A stretch of DNA of 64,000 nucleotides from Lolium rigidum (GCF_022539505.1 NC_061513.1:179582017-179646016); one strand, 5' to 3'; shown: positions 1 through 12,690, counted from the first letter of the stretch. The notes: generated from the sequence alone by a model not told the origin. Made by a program: numbers and translations.

Positions 1-1390
1 AAGTACTTTGCCCCAACGAAACAGTGAGGTTGTCAATCTCACCGGCTTGCTGTAACAAAGGATTACCCGTATTGTGTGGAAGATGATTGTTTGCAGAGAA
101 AACAGTAAGACAAGTATTGCAGTAGATTATATTTCAGTAAAGAGAATTGGACCGGGGTCCACAGTTCACTAGAGGTGTCTCTCCCATAAGACGAACAGCA
201 TGTTGGGTGAACAAATTACAGTTGGGCAATTGACAAATAAAGAGAGCATGACAATGCACATACATATCATGATGAGTATAGTGAGATTTAATTGGGCATT
301 ACGACAAAGTACATAGACCGCCATCCAACCGCATCTATGCCTAAAAAGTCCACCTTCGAGGTTATCATCCGAACCCCTTCCAGTATTAAGTTGCAAGCAA
401 CGGACAATTGCATTAAGTATGGTGCGTAATGTAACTAGTGACTACATCCTTGAACATAGCACTAATGTTTTATCCCTAGTGGCAACAGAGACAACACAAC
501 CTTAGAACTTTCGTCACTCGTCCCGGTGTCAATGCGGGCATGAACCCACTATCGAGCATAAGTACCCCCTCTTGGAGTTACAATCATCTACTTGGCCAGA
601 GCATCTACTAGTAACGGAGGGCATGCAAGATCATAAACAACACATAAGCATAACTTTGATAATCAACATAACAAGTATTCTCTATTCATCGGATCCCAAC
701 AAACGCAACATATAGAATTACATATAGATGATCTTGATCATGATAGGCAGCTCACAAGATCCGACAATGATAGCACAATGGGGAGAAGACAACCATCTAG
801 CTACTGCTATGGACCCATAGTCCAGGGGTAGACTACTCACTCATCACTCCGGAGGCGACCATGGCGGTGTAGAGTCCTCCGGGAGATGATTCCCCTCTCC
901 GGCAGGGTGCCGGAGGCGATCTCCTGGATCCCCCGAGATGGGATCGGCGGCGGCGGCGTCTCAGTAAGGTTTTCCGTATCGTGGCTCTCGGTACCGGGGG
1001 TTTCGTCACGGAGTCTTTAAGTAGGCGGAAGGGCAAGTCAAGAGGCGGCACGGGGGCCCACACCATAGGCCGGCGCGCCGGGGTGGGGCCGCGCCGCCCT
1101 AGGGTTTGGCCACCCCGTGGCCCCTCTTCGTCTCGTCTTCGGTCTTCCGGAAGCTTCGTGAGAAAATAGGGCCCCGGGCTTTTATTTCGTCCAATTCCGA
1201 GAATATTTCTTTACTAGGATTTCTGAAACCAAAAACAGCGTAAAACAAAGAATCGGCACTTCGGCATCTTGTTAATAGGTTAGTTCCGGAAAATGCACGA
1301 ATATGACATAAAGTGTGCATAAAACATGTAGATAACATCAATAATGTGGCATGGAACACAAGAAATTATCGATACGTTGGAGACGTATCA
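1..1390 (-). repeat. 3' LTR of element A (truncated by window edge)
   Basis: Base 1 aligns with base 6583 of the other LTR, and the repeat ends at 1390 with gtatca (TG...CA on minus). It differs from the right LTR by scattered substitutions and 1-bp indels, for example in the first 100 bases, so the insertion is not very recent. Confidence 0.92.
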
Positions 1391-1406
1391 GCATCCCCAA
1401 GCTTAG
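1391..1406 (-). other. Polypurine tract of element A
   Basis: On the minus strand AAGCTTGGGGATGC immediately precedes the LTR start TGATACG. Its position directly next to the 3' LTR is that of a plus-strand primer. Confidence 0.8.
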
Positions 1407-3995
1407 TTCCGCTCGTCCCGAGCAGGTAAAACGATAACACGGATAATTTCTGGAGTGACATGCCATCATAATCTTGATCATACTATTTGTAAAGCATATG
1501 TAGTGAATGCAGCGATCAAAACAATGTGTATGACATGAGTAAACAAGTGAATCATAAAGCAAAGACTTTTCATGAATAGCACTTCAAGACAAGCATCAAT
1601 AAGTCTTGCATAAGAGTTAACTCATAAAGCAATAATTCAAAGTAAAGGTATTGAAGCAACACAAAAGAAGATTAAGTTTCAGCGGTTGCTTTCAACTTGT
1701 AACATGTATATCTCATGGATATTGTCAACATAGAGTAATATAATAAGTGCAATAAGCAAGTATGTAGGAATCAATGCACAGTTCACACAAGTGTTTGCTT
1801 CTTGAGGTGGAGAGAAATAGGTGAACTGACTCAACATTGAAAGTAAAAGAATGGTCCTCATAGAGGAAAAGCATCGATTGCTATATTTGTGCTAGAGCTT
1901 TGATTTTGAAAACATGAAACAATTTTGTCAACGGTAGTAATAAAGCATATGCATCATGTAAATTATATCTTATAAGTTGCAAGCCTCATGCATAGTGTAC
2001 CAATAGTGCCCGCACCTTGTCCTAATTAGCTTGGACTACCTGGATTATCACCGCAATACATATGCTTTAACCAAGTTTCACAAAGGGGTACCTCTATGCC
2101 GCCTGTACAAAGGTCTAAGGAGAAAGCTCGCATTTGGATTTCTCGCTTTTGATTATTTTCAACTTAGACATCCATACCGGGACAACATAGACAACAGATA
2201 ATGGACTCCTCTTTTAATGCTTTAAGCATTTGACAACAATTAATTCTTTTCTCATTAGAGATTTGAGGATATTTGTCCAAAACTGAAACTTCCACCATGA
2301 ATCATGGCTTTAGTTAGCGGCCCAATGTTCTTCTCTCACAATATGCATGCTCAAACCATTCAACTCAGTGTAGATCGCCCTTACTTCGGACAAGACGAAC
2401 ATGCATAGCAACTCACATGAAATTCAACAATGAGTTGATGGCGTTCCCCAGTAAACATGGTTATCGCACAACAAGCAACTTAATAAGAGATAAAGTGCAT
2501 AATTACATATTCAATACCACAATAGTTTTTAAGCTATTTGTCCCACGAGCTATATATTGCAAAGGTGAATGATGGAATTTTAAAGGTAGCACTCAAGCAA
2601 TTTACTTTGGAATGGCGGGAAAATACCATGTAGTATAGGTAGGTATGGTGGACACAAATGGCATAGTGGTTGGCTCAAGTATTTTAGATGCATGAGAAGT
2701 ATTCCCTCTCGATACAAGGTTTAGGCTAGCAAGGCTTATTTGAAACAAACACAAGGATGAACCGGTGCAGCAAAACTCACATAAAAGACATATTGAAAGC
2801 ATTATAAGACTCTACACCGTCTTCCTTGTTGTTCAAACTCAATACTAGAAATTATCTAGACCTTAGAGAAACCAAATATGCAAACCAAATTTTAGCATGC
2901 TCTATGTATTTCTTCATTAATGGGTGCAAAGCATATGATGCAAGAGCTTAAACATGAGCACAACAATTGCCAAGTATCACATTACCCAAGACATTTATAG
3001 CAATTACTACATGTATCATTTTCCAATTCCAACCATATAACAATTTAACGAAGGAGAAACTTCGCCATGAATACTATGAGTAGAAACCAAGGACATACTT
3101 GTCCATATGCTACAGCGGAGTGTGTATCTCTCCCATAAAGTGAATGCTAGGATCCATTTTATTCAAACAAAACAAAAACAAAAACAAACCGACGCTCCAA
3201 GAAAAGCACATAAGATGTGATGGAATAAAAATATAGTTTCAGGGGAGGAACCTGATAATGTTGTCGATGAAGAAGGGGATGCCTTGGGCATCCCCAAGCT
3301 TAGACGCTTGAGTCTTCTTGATATATGCAGGGGTGAACCACCGGGTGCATCCCCAATCTTAGAGCTTTCACTCTCCTTGATCATGTTGCATCATACTCCT
3401 CTCTTGATCCTTGAAAACTTCCTCCACACCAAACTCGAAACAACTCATTAGAGGGTTAGTGCATAATATAAATTGACATATTCAGAGGTGACACAATCAT
3501 TCTTAACACTTCTGGACATTGCATAATGCTACTGGACATTAGTGGATCAAAGAAATTCATCCAACATAGCGAAAGAGGCAATGCGAAATAAAAAGCAGAA
3601 TCTGTCAAAACAGAACAGTTCGTATTGACGAATTTTAAAATGGCACCAGACTTGATCAAACGAAAATTCTCAAATTGAATGAAAGTTGCGTACATATCTG
3701 AGGATCATGCTCGTAAATTGGCGTAATTTTCTGAGCTACCTACAGGGAGGTGGACCCAGATTCGTGACAGCAAAGAAATCTGGAACTGCGCAGTAATCCA
3801 AATCTAGTACTTACTTTTCTATAAACGGCTTAACTTGGCACAACAAAACACAAAACTAAGATAAGGAGAAGTTGCTACAGTAGTAAACAACTTCCAAGAC
3901 ATAAAATAAAAACAAAGTACTGTAGGTAAAAACATGGGTTGTCTCCCATAAGCGCTTTTCTTTAACGCCTTTCAGCTAGGCGCAGAAAGTGTGTA
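1407..3995 (-). other. Non-coding 3' internal region of element A
   Basis: About 2.6 kb lie between the end of gag-protease and the polypurine tract. No ORF over about 80 codons and no reverse transcriptase or integrase motif was seen in any frame. It contains two extra copies of the PPT-like motif (3286-3303 and 3347-3362) and a 9-bp perfect inverted repeat with a 3-base loop at 3276-3296. This is the place where pol would sit in an autonomous relative. Confidence 0.75.
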
Positions 3996-6107
3996 TCAAC
4001 TATTATCAAGAGATGAAGCATCAACATCATAGTTTGTTCTAATAATAGAATCATAAGGTACCTTTATTCTCTTTCTAGGGAAGTGTTCCATACCTTTCTT
4101 GAGAGGAAATTGATATTTTATATTACCTTCCCTCATATCAATAATAGCACCAACAGTTCGAAGAAAAGGTCTTCCCAATATAATGGGACAAGATGCATTG
4201 CATTCAATATCCAAGACAACAAAATCAACGGGAACAAGATTATTGTTAACGGTAATGCGAACATTATCAACTTTACCCAAAGGTTTCTTTGTAGAATGAT
4301 CAGCAAGATTAACATCCAAATAACAATTTTTCAAGCGGTGGCAAGTCAAGCATATTATAAATTTTCTTAGGCATAACGAAATACTTGCACCAAGATCACA
4401 TAAAGCATTACAATCAAAATCTTTAACCTTCATCTTAATGATGGGCTCCCAACCATCCTCTAGCTTTTTAGGAATAGAGGCTTCGCGCTCTAGTTTCTCT
4501 TCTCTAGCTTTTATGAGAGCGTTTGTAATATGATGCGTGAAAGCCAAATTTATAGCACTAGCATTAGGACTTTTAGCGAGTTTTTGCAAGAACTTTATAA
4601 CTTCAGAGATGTGGCAATCATCAAAATTCAAACCATTATAATCTAAAGCAATGGGATCATCATCCCCAATGTTGGAAAAAATTTCAGCAGCTTTATCACG
4701 AGCAGTTTCAGCAGCTTTAGCAGGTCTAGGCAGTTTTTCGCGATTTGCATTAGAAGTGGAAACATTGCTAACACCAATTCTTTTATTAGTATGAGTAGGA
4801 GGTGCAGCAACATGTGTAGCATTAGCATTACTAGTGGTGGTAATAGTCCAAACTTTAGCTATATTCTTCTTAGCTAGTTTTTCATTTTCTTCTCTATCCC
4901 ACCTAGCACGCAGTTCAGCCATTAATCTTATATTCTCATTAATTCTAACTTGAATGGCATTTGCTGTAGTAACAATTTTATTATGATAATTCTCATTAGG
5001 CATAACTTTTGATTTCAAAAGATCAACATCAGAAGCAAGACTATCAACTCTAGAAACAAGAATATCAATTTTATTGAGTTTTTCCTCAACAGATTTGTTA
5101 AAGGCAGTTTATGTACTAATAAATTCTTTAAGCATGGCTTCAAGTCCAGGGGTGAATTCCTATTATTGTTGTAAGAATTTCCATAAGAATTACCATAGCC
5201 GTTGCCATTATTATAAGGATATGGCCTATAGTTGTTACTAGAATTGTTCCGGTAAGCACTCGTTGTTGAAATTATTATTTTTAATGAAGTTTACATCAAC
5301 ATGTTCTTCTTGTGCAACCAATGAAGCTAACGGAACATTATTAGGATCAATATTAGTCCTATCATTCACAAGCATAGACATAATAGCATCAACCTTATCA
5401 TTCAAGGAAGAGGATTCCTCAACAGAATTTACCTTCTTACCTTGTGGAGCTCTTTCCGTGTGCCATTCGGAGTAGTTGATCATCATATTATCAAGAAGCC
5501 TTGTTGCTTCACCAAGAGTGATGGACATAAAGGTACCTCCAGCAGCTGAATCCAATAAATTCCGTGAAGAAAAATTTAGTCCTGCATAGAAGGTTTGGAT
5601 GATCATCCAAGTAGTCGAGTCCATGGGTTGGGCAATTTTTAACCAGAGATTTCATTCTTTCCCAAGCTTGAGCAACATGTTCAGTATCTAATTGTTTGAA
5701 ATTCATTATGCTACTCCTCAAAGATATAATTTTAGCAGGGGGATAATATCTATCAATAAAAGCATCCTTGCATTTAGTCCATGAATCAATACTATTCTTA
5801 GGCAGAGATTGCAACCAATCTTTAGCTCTTCCTCTTAATGAGAAAGGGAACAATTTTAGTTTAATAATATCACCATCTACATCTTTATATTTTTGCATTT
5901 CACATAGTTCAACAAAATTATTAAGATGGGCAGCAGCATCATCGAACTAATTCCAGAAAATTGATCTTTCATAACAAGATTCAAGAAAGCAGGTTTAATT
6001 TCAAAGAATTCTGCTGTAGTAGCAGGTGGAGCAATAGGTGTGCATAAGAAATCATTATTATTTGTGGTTGTGAAGTCACACAACTTAGTATTTTCAGCGT
6101 TGGCCAT
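3996..6107 (-). pseudogene. gag-protease of element A, frameshifted
   Basis: The coding region starts at a Met codon at 6107 and ends at a stop at 3996. The N-terminal gag part is 6107 to about 5945. The conserved gag core (motifs FPFSLRGRAKDWL and the spaced FIDRYYPPAK) is in another frame at about 5945-5620. A Gln/Asn-rich linker follows, then a 340-codon open stretch (5018-3996). That stretch holds an aspartic protease with the catalytic triad as DLGAS (about 4390) and the conserved CPIILGRPFL segment near 4170. At least three frame changes (near 5945, 5620 and 5100-5240) break the reading frame, so no full-length Gag-Pro could be made. Gag forms the particle and the protease matures it. 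The absence of pol directly downstream matches known gag-pro-only Gypsy families of Triticeae (inference). Confidence 0.85.
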
Positions 6108-6328
6108 TTTAGCAATAGTAAATAAAGCAAACTAGATAAAGTAAATGCAAGTAACTAATTTTTTTGTGTTTTTGATATAGCAAACAAGATAGCAAATAAA
6201 GTAAAACTAGCAACTAATTTTTTTGTATTTTGATTTAGTGCAGCAAACAAAGTAGTAAATAAAACTAAGCAAGACAAAAACAAAGTAAAGAGATTGAGAA
6301 GTGGAGACTCCCTTGCAGCGTGTCTTGA
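6108..6328 (-). other. Leader of element A with a duplicated A/T-rich unit
   Basis: This is untranslated leader between the primer binding site and the gag start. An approximately 65-bp unit (actaatttttttgt...tagtgcagcaaacaa, plus strand) occurs twice in imperfect tandem at about 6120-6280. Confidence 0.6.
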
Positions 6329-6346
6329 TCTCCCGGCAACGGCGCC
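6329..6346 (-). other. Primer binding site of element A (tRNA-Asp type)
   Basis: On minus GGCGCCGTTGCCGGGAGA follows the 5' LTR. It matches the complement of the plant tRNA-Asp 3' end (CCGGCAACGGCGCCA) except near the far end. The bases between LTR and PBS look shortened compared with the usual ...CA-TGGCGCC junction. Confidence 0.75.
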
Positions 6347-7978
6347 GTAAATTTGCTTGATGCGCGTGATTGACGTATTGTCTTTTCGTTCGACACGCGT
6401 CCGTTGGGAACCCCAAGAGGAAGGTGTGATGCGCACAGCGGCAAGTTTCCCTCAGTAAGAAACCAAGGTTTAATCGGACCAGTAGGAGTCAAGAAGCACG
6501 TTGAAGGTTGATGGCGGCGAGATGTAGTGCGGCGCAACACCAGGGATTCCGGCGCCAACGTGGAACCCGCACAACACAACCAAAGTACTTTGCCCCAACG
6601 AAACGAGTGAGGTTGTCAATCTCACCGGCTTGCTGTAACAAAGGATTAACCGTATTGTGTGGAAGATGATTGTTTGCAGAGAAAACAGTAAAACAAGTAT
6701 TGCGAGTAGATTGTATTTCGAGTAAAGAGAATTGGACCGGGGTCCACAGTTCACTAGAGGTGTCTCTCCCATAAGACGAACGAGCATGTTGGGTGAACAA
6801 ATTACAGTTGGGCAATTGACAAATAAAGAGAGCATGACAATGCACATACATATCATGATGAGTATAGTGAGATTTAATTGGGCATTACGACAAAGTACAT
6901 AGACCGCCATCCAACCGCATCTATGCCTAAAAAGTCCACCTTCAGGTTATCATCCGAACCCCTTCCGGTATTAAGTTGCAAGCAACAGTACAATTGCATT
7001 AAGTATGGTGCGTAATGTAACTAGTGACTACATCCTTGAACATAGCACTAATGTTTTATCCCTAGTGGCAACAAGACAACACAACCTTAGAACTTTCTCA
7101 TCACTCGTCCCGGTGTCAATGCAGGCATGAACCCACTATCGAGCATAAGTACCCCCTCTTGGAGTTACAAGCATCTACTTGGCCAGAGCATCTACTAGTA
7201 ACGGAGGGCATGCAAGATCATAAACAACACATAAGCATAACTTTGATAATCAACATAACAAGTATTCTCTATTCATCGGATCCCAACAAACGCAACATAT
7301 AGAATTACATATAGATGATCTTGATCATGATAGGCAGCTCACAAGATCCGACAATGATAGCACAATGGGGAGAAGACAACCATCTAGCTACTGCTATGGA
7401 CCCATAGTCCAGGGGTAGACTACTCACTCATCACTCCGGAGGCGACCATGGCGGTGTAGAGTCCTCCGGGAGATGATTCCCCTCTCCGGCAGGGTGCCGG
7501 AGGCGATCTCCTGGATCCCCCGAGATGGGATCGGCGGCGGCGGCGTCTCAGTAAGGTTTTCCGTATCGTGGCTCTCGGTACTCGGGGTTTCGTCACGGAG
7601 GCTTTAAGTAGGCGGAAGGGCAAGTCAAGAGGCGGCACGGGGGCCCACACCATAGGCCGGCGCGGCCAGGGGTGGGGCCGCGCCGCCCTAGGGTTTGGCC
7701 ACCCCGTGGCCCCTCTTCGTCTCGTCTTCGGTCTTCTGGAAGCTTCGTGAGAAAATAGGGCCCTGGGCTTTTATTTCGTCCAATTCCAAGAATATTTCTT
7801 TACTAGGATTTCTGAAACCAAAAACAGCAGAAAACAGCAACTGGCACTTCGGCATCTTGTTAATAGGTTAGTTCCAGAAAATGCACGAATATGACATAAA
7901 GTGTGCATAAAACATGTAGATAACATCAATAATGTGGCATGGAACACAAGAAATTATCGATACGTTGGAGACGTATCA
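6347..7978 (-). repeat. 5' LTR of element A
   Basis: This is the complete LTR of about 1.63 kb. On minus it starts TGATACGTCTCCAACG (at 7978). A G/C-rich block at about 7430-7710 corresponds to the promoter/leader side. Confidence 0.88.
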
Positions 7979-8845
7979 ACAAGACATTAACACTCACTTG
8001 AAATTTTAAGGAAATATATTTTGTTTTGGTTTCTTGTTTTATTAAAAAGCTTACCAAGTAATCCTCTATGTCCTTGGTGTGTTTTTGTACCTTAACTTCA
8101 TGAATGGTATTTGGGTCAATGAACCAAGGTCATAGATTTATCATTTTTTGCATTCGAGCAACTTCATTCTGCATAATAACATACAAAAGAATATGGTGAG
8201 GATAATTATTCATGCAATGAACAAGCTGAACTAGAGTTACATAAATAAATCACTTACATCTAATAGCAATTGACGAGATATTTGTCAATAGCGTCTCGAT
8301 TGAATAACTGAAATAATTCTTCAAACTCAATGTGTATCCCGTCGTTTCCATGGAAGTAATGCTCATCTCTAACTGCCGCGATGAGCATGATGCTCCCTTC
8401 CACCGAGGCTTGTACCAGTCATGCAATCTTCGCATTTGTGTTTGTAGATGCGGGAACTGGTCAGCTCTTAGGAGAGGCTTCCCGTACTAGTATTTGTATG
8501 CTAATTCAGCCATGGGAAAGTCTTTGTTGCCTGTGTAATTAACAATTGTACCAAGATTTCTAATCGTTTGTGCGACTAGTCGTGCCGCCTCCGGATCATC
8601 ATAGGAGAACACATTGAGGGGGGCGGTAATGATTGGTTTTTCTGTTCTCCGAGCTGGGCAATTGTTTTCCCGCTAGCACTACCACTTCTCGACTGCTCCA
8701 CATTCGTGTTATGTGACTATATAATAGAGAGATCATAGTCATCTGGCAAATCTACTGGCTTTGGTCGCTTAAGCAGGTTCACAAAGTGCTTCATTGCTTT
8801 CGGTGCTATATACTGCTTTGGCGGGGGCCATTTCGGTGTATATTT
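7979..8845 (-). pseudogene. CACTA second-ORF remnant (Ulp1/C48-like protein, N-terminal half)
   Basis: Minus-strand fragments match the second protein of grass CACTA elements: KAMKHFVNLLKRPKPVDLPD (about 8790-8730), then blocks near 8650-8530 (FSYDDPEAARLVAQTIRN) and 8440-8250 (MRRLHDWYKP...). Frame changes separate the blocks. The C-terminal peptidase part, seen in copy 2 at 29700-30190, was cut off here by element A. In intact relatives the protein carries a Ulp1/C48 cysteine peptidase-like domain of unknown function in transposition. Confidence 0.7.
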
Positions 8846-9213
8846 TGTATTCCCATACACGCGCGGGATGTCTAGCAGGTTCACGCAAAGATTATTCGTC
8901 ACATGCATCACGTTGATTGAAGAGCGTACCTCTAGGACTTTCCAATAGGGTAGATCCCAAAATATAGATTTTCTTCTTCTACATTGGCTCGTGTCCGGTG
9001 GCGTTATTCGGAACAGATTATCCGCCAGGATCCTTTTCAAATATTACTTTTATATCATTGACCATACCAAATACATCTTCACCAGTACGGTGGATAGGCT
9101 TCTTTTGGTGATCTGCCTCACCTTTGAAATGTTTGCCTTTATTTCTTACGAGATGCTTGGTTGGAAGAAATCGAAGATGCCACAGGTATACAACCTTCTT
9201 ACATTTATCTAAA
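8846..9213 (-). pseudogene. TNP2-type CACTA transposase, central fragment (copy 1)
   Basis: The minus-strand translation contains VVYLWHLRFLPTKHLVRNKG, RTGEDVFGMV, FWDLPYWK and NVMHVTNNLC. This is the conserved TNP2 core around the region that usually reads F..LPYW..L..RH..DVMH. A frame change occurs near 9020. Upstream the ORF continues across the Helitron at 13049. Downstream the catalytic remainder of TNP2 is missing: at about 8845 the sequence jumps straight into the second-ORF protein. Copy 2 has the same jump. Confidence 0.85.
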
Positions 9214-10639
9214 CTAGTACAAATGCACGTGCGTTGCCACGGGAAACAATATAGAAATTTTTTACCGCATATGCAAAGAAAACACACTGCAAATTCACAC
9301 GATGAAAAGAGATGGCTAGATAATATTGCAAGAAAAATATTTTGCCTAAAAGATAGATCAATATGAAATGTAATTCTACATCATATGCATGAAGGCAACA
9401 ACCAATAATTATCTCTACATGCCAAGATTTCACTTCATTACTATCTTGCAGCTGACGATTTCAAAAAACAACTTTTATATGCATTTGAAATCAAAGCCGT
9501 CTTCCTTTGACTAATTTCGTTTTCAATCCATATACATCTTAACGGTTACATGTTTAGAAAAGACCCTGAGACAAATAAAAATAATATCATGTTTCATACA
9601 TGACGTAAAGCTTAAAGTCAAAGATTGTTTCTAAGTAGCCTAAGGTTGTCTTCAAGACACATGCAAAGTTGCAAATGCAAAAGAGAATGTATCTAAGAGA
9701 ATGTATGCTTTTTTTATTTACATAGACAGAGTAATAGAAACATCCATATTCTTGAGATTTCGATTAGGGGCGCAAATATCTCGCTTTTTCTACGTACCAT
9801 TTAATTATCCTAATTTATCCATCTGGCCTTATTGAAATGCTTTCAATCAAGACGAAAAACATTATTGTTTGCCACAATAGCTTAATAGAATCAACATTGC
9901 AGTTCAACACATCGAGACCAGGAACCTACAAAACTGAACTAAATCAGGATGCTAATTCGAGGAAGATCATATTTTTCTGGTTCTAAGAGGAGAAAAGGCC
10001 CACATCGACCATCACATCTGAAATACAATTGACTGCGGAACGAGAACATGGAGAGGTACGTAGCTCTTGCCTTTAGCCCTCTACATGCACACATCCTCGC
10101 GGCCTTTGTACTTTGACCATGGCCCTAGCATATAGATGTACATATGCAAGCAGAAAGAGGGTCAGAATGAAGCAGAATAAAAAAAGGTCTTCAGTAGAGC
10201 TATAATGTTTTTTTTCTATAATGCTCCAAATTTTTGCACATAACTCGGTAATGTTTATCAATACAAAACGACCTAATATCTATATCTATCATTCGGTTAT
10301 AGAAGCTAACTACATAATGTTGTCTGAACTTGATCTCACCTTCTTTTCATGATAGAAATAGAAATAAAGACAACTTTAAACATTTTTTGATATAAAACCA
10401 ATAGAAAAAGCCCAAAGATAATTCATTCATAAATAAAAAGGTGTTGGCCCCATAGATGTCTAGCATACACTGGTACCTACTCATGATAATCTGGTTGATA
10501 CCCGTGGCTAGTTACATGAAAAAAAAAGGAAATGATGTGATTAACCTACAGTTGTACCTTATGTGATGATTTAGAAAGAAACACCATATTTGACTCACCC
10601 CGTTGTTGATCTGTTAGTGCTAGCCCTATCTTCCCTCCA

Positions 10640-10950
10640 CGCAAGCACGTGTCATCAGCTCCTCCGACCAATTCGCCCTCCTTGGGTCCTGGGACGGCAA
10701 GATCCGGTGATGTCGTGGCCCGTGGCCATCAGTGGGGTCAGGTTCGTGTCATCGTCTCCCTGAACGCCTCAATGGCGCATCGACTGATCTCCTCCTCGCC
10801 GACCTCCTCGAGGAAACCAGAGGAGGAAGTGGCGCCGGAGGAGGAAGTGACACAGGATCGCGAGCTAAAGAGCACCCGAGCCGATACTTCTGAATTCCAT
10901 AATATAGATCATAATGACAACTCAAGTAACAATCATGATTACCAGAAGAT
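10640..10950 (+). other. G/C-rich possible captured fragment in Helitron
   Basis: A compositionally distinct G/C-rich block in A/T-rich Helitron DNA is open on plus from a Met at 10649 to 10981 (110 codons). It has a low-complexity EEEV/PEEE section and no recognised domain. It may be a captured gene piece or random, and nothing supports expression. Confidence 0.3.
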
Positions 10951-11592
10951 CACCATTTTAGGATTTGAGTTCCTCAGATAGGATTGCCCATCTGGCTATC
11001 GTAAAAATTGAGATGTTACAAAAGTATGAGTATCCAATAAATTAATTGGAAGCCTATGTACTCCTCTAAACCTGACCCAAATTATTAAATAATCTTAATA
11101 GTGAAGTAGTTCTCACACTTGAGAAATAAACCCAAAATATCTTCAATTGCCGAGTAGACCAAGTTTATCATATTTACTCATGTGGTGACACTCGCCTACT
11201 CAAGTAGACGAATCATCTATGCATAGCATATGTAAAACTACACGCTAGTGTGAAACGATTATAGATAGATGAACTATTCAGATTACCGAAAATAATAGCG
11301 GGTGCTTCCTGATTAAAAAGATGAATGATTCAGAAGAGAGCATATGTAAAATGGTAGGATTGTTATGTACCTTGCAAATTTAGGTAAGCAGATTATAATG
11401 TCTCTCATGGTTACGAGCCCAGTTAGATTCTGAAACATTACAATGCACAACCCCAAAGTTCTTCCGTTCATGTGAATCAAAAGCAGTATTGGACCATTTC
11501 CTTAGCAATTATAAAAGCCTCAATAGTCAAAGCTCCACAATGGTCACATAGAACAACAAATACACCACAGAGGCATTAAATCAAATACTTGA

Positions 11593-11802
11593 AGAGCAAT
11601 CGACTTCACCTTATTAGAATGTCGTGGATACGATCTGGAGCGGGGTGTGGATGTATCCCGTGTCGGCAGCCTACCTGAGCACGATACAACCCACGCATGG
11701 ATGCTCCCTTACAAGTATCTAGAGCTTGAATTCAATCTTCGTTCTAGGATCCACAAATATGCAAATCGAGAAGAATTCGAGGGCCACGAGTACTACCTGT
11801 AG
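11593..11802 (+). pseudogene. Exon-like captured gene fragment (70 codons) inside Helitron
   Basis: An open stretch without a starting Met runs from after a stop at 11590 to TAG at 11800. Its translation has ordinary protein composition (internal piece LPYKYLELEFNLRSRIHKYA, terminal GHEYYL), unlike the surrounding A/T-rich DNA. It reads opposite to the Helitron. Composition and a natural-looking terminal codon suggest a 3'-terminal host exon picked up by the Helitron, which is a known habit of these elements. The source gene was not recognised. Confidence 0.4.
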
Positions 11803-12239
11803 AACTTGAAGGGGATGACAATGACAAGGCAGAGCGTGAGTTTGAAGTTAAATCGGCCTGGCGAAGTTAGAAATTGGCGAGAGATTCCTCGCTCCCAACG
11901 CTCCGTGCATGGCCTGGCAGAGGGGAGGAGGACGGGGATGGAGGCGGAAATGCATTTGAGGAGCATGGAGGTACCAACCTGTGAGAACGAATTTGTTGTC
12001 ATCGGAGGCATCTCTGGAGCTTGTCAATGTAGCGTAAACATTTACCATCAGCCGCCGTGGTCTCTGATCAGGTCAGCATGTTGCGGTACATAGAGGCGGC
12101 TAGGCTCGCGTGGCGGCCTTGTGTGGTGGCTCGTGGAGACCGATGGCATTGACGGTCGATGCGGCGCCGCCGTTAGGACTCGCGCGACATCGGTGGGTAG
12201 GCTCGAATGGAGGTATCGCTTACTGGCTCGTGGCGGACG

Positions 12240-12370
12240 ACGGCATGCTGGATCGAGGCGGCGGTGTCGCGGAGACTCGCGCGGCGGCGATGAGCAGGGT
12301 CGTGTGTTTGGCGACCGACGGCTCGTGCAGGATCGAGGCGGCGGTGCCGGAGAGACTCGCCCACGGTGAC
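12240..12370. repeat. Imperfect direct repeat, about 80-bp period
   Basis: ggatcgaggcggcggtg followed by a GGAGACTCGC-type tail occurs at about 12250 and again at about 12330. This is a two-unit G/C-rich repeat within the Helitron. Confidence 0.55.
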
Positions 12371-12484
12371 CGACAGGCTCGTGTAGCGCAGCCACAATGT
12401 GGCAGGGATGTTTCAGAGTCTAGGAGATCAAAGCGATGGTGATTTTTGGGGAACAAAAGGAGAGATAATTGTCTCCTGCGTCCC

Positions 12485-12690
12485 ATTTTATTTTCCAAAT
12501 ATGTGGATGTGATGTATTAATGAGATTTATGTAGGATGAAATCATGGAATCTTCCTAGACGTCCTATTTTATTTTCCAAATATGTAGGCTGAAATTATGG
12601 AGTCTTCCCATTCTATTTTTCAAATATGTGGATTCCAGCGGTGTGTTAATGGGATTTATTATGTAGGCTGAAAACATGGAGTTTGGGTGC
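12485..12690. repeat. Degenerate tandem repeat in Helitron
   Basis: Three imperfect units begin with ttttattttccaaatatgt (about 12485, 12568, 12615) and contain variants of atgtaggctgaaa...atggagt. Confidence 0.6.

Larger units (their letters stand above)
1..7978 (-). mobile_element. Ty3/Gypsy element A, gag-protease only, left end outside window
   Basis: Direct repeats 1-1390 and 6583-7978 are the two LTRs. A primer binding site abuts the right LTR and a polypurine tract abuts the left one, so the element reads right to left. Only gag and protease are present. Reverse transcriptase, RNase H and integrase are absent between protease and the 3' LTR, so the element is non-autonomous or deleted. 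The right boundary is exact: the LTR ends at 7978 (minus start TGATACGTCTCC) and is followed by acaag. That 5-mer is uninterrupted at 30246-30250 in the second CACTA copy, so A inserted into CACTA copy 1. Roughly 240 bp of the left LTR lie before the window. The family name was not assigned; several Triticeae Gypsy families share this LTR start. Confidence 0.9.

Noticed and set aside
11793..12498. Many overlapping ORFs in the Helitron
   Set aside because: High G/C with repeated units explains open frames on both strands; none has a recognisable domain.
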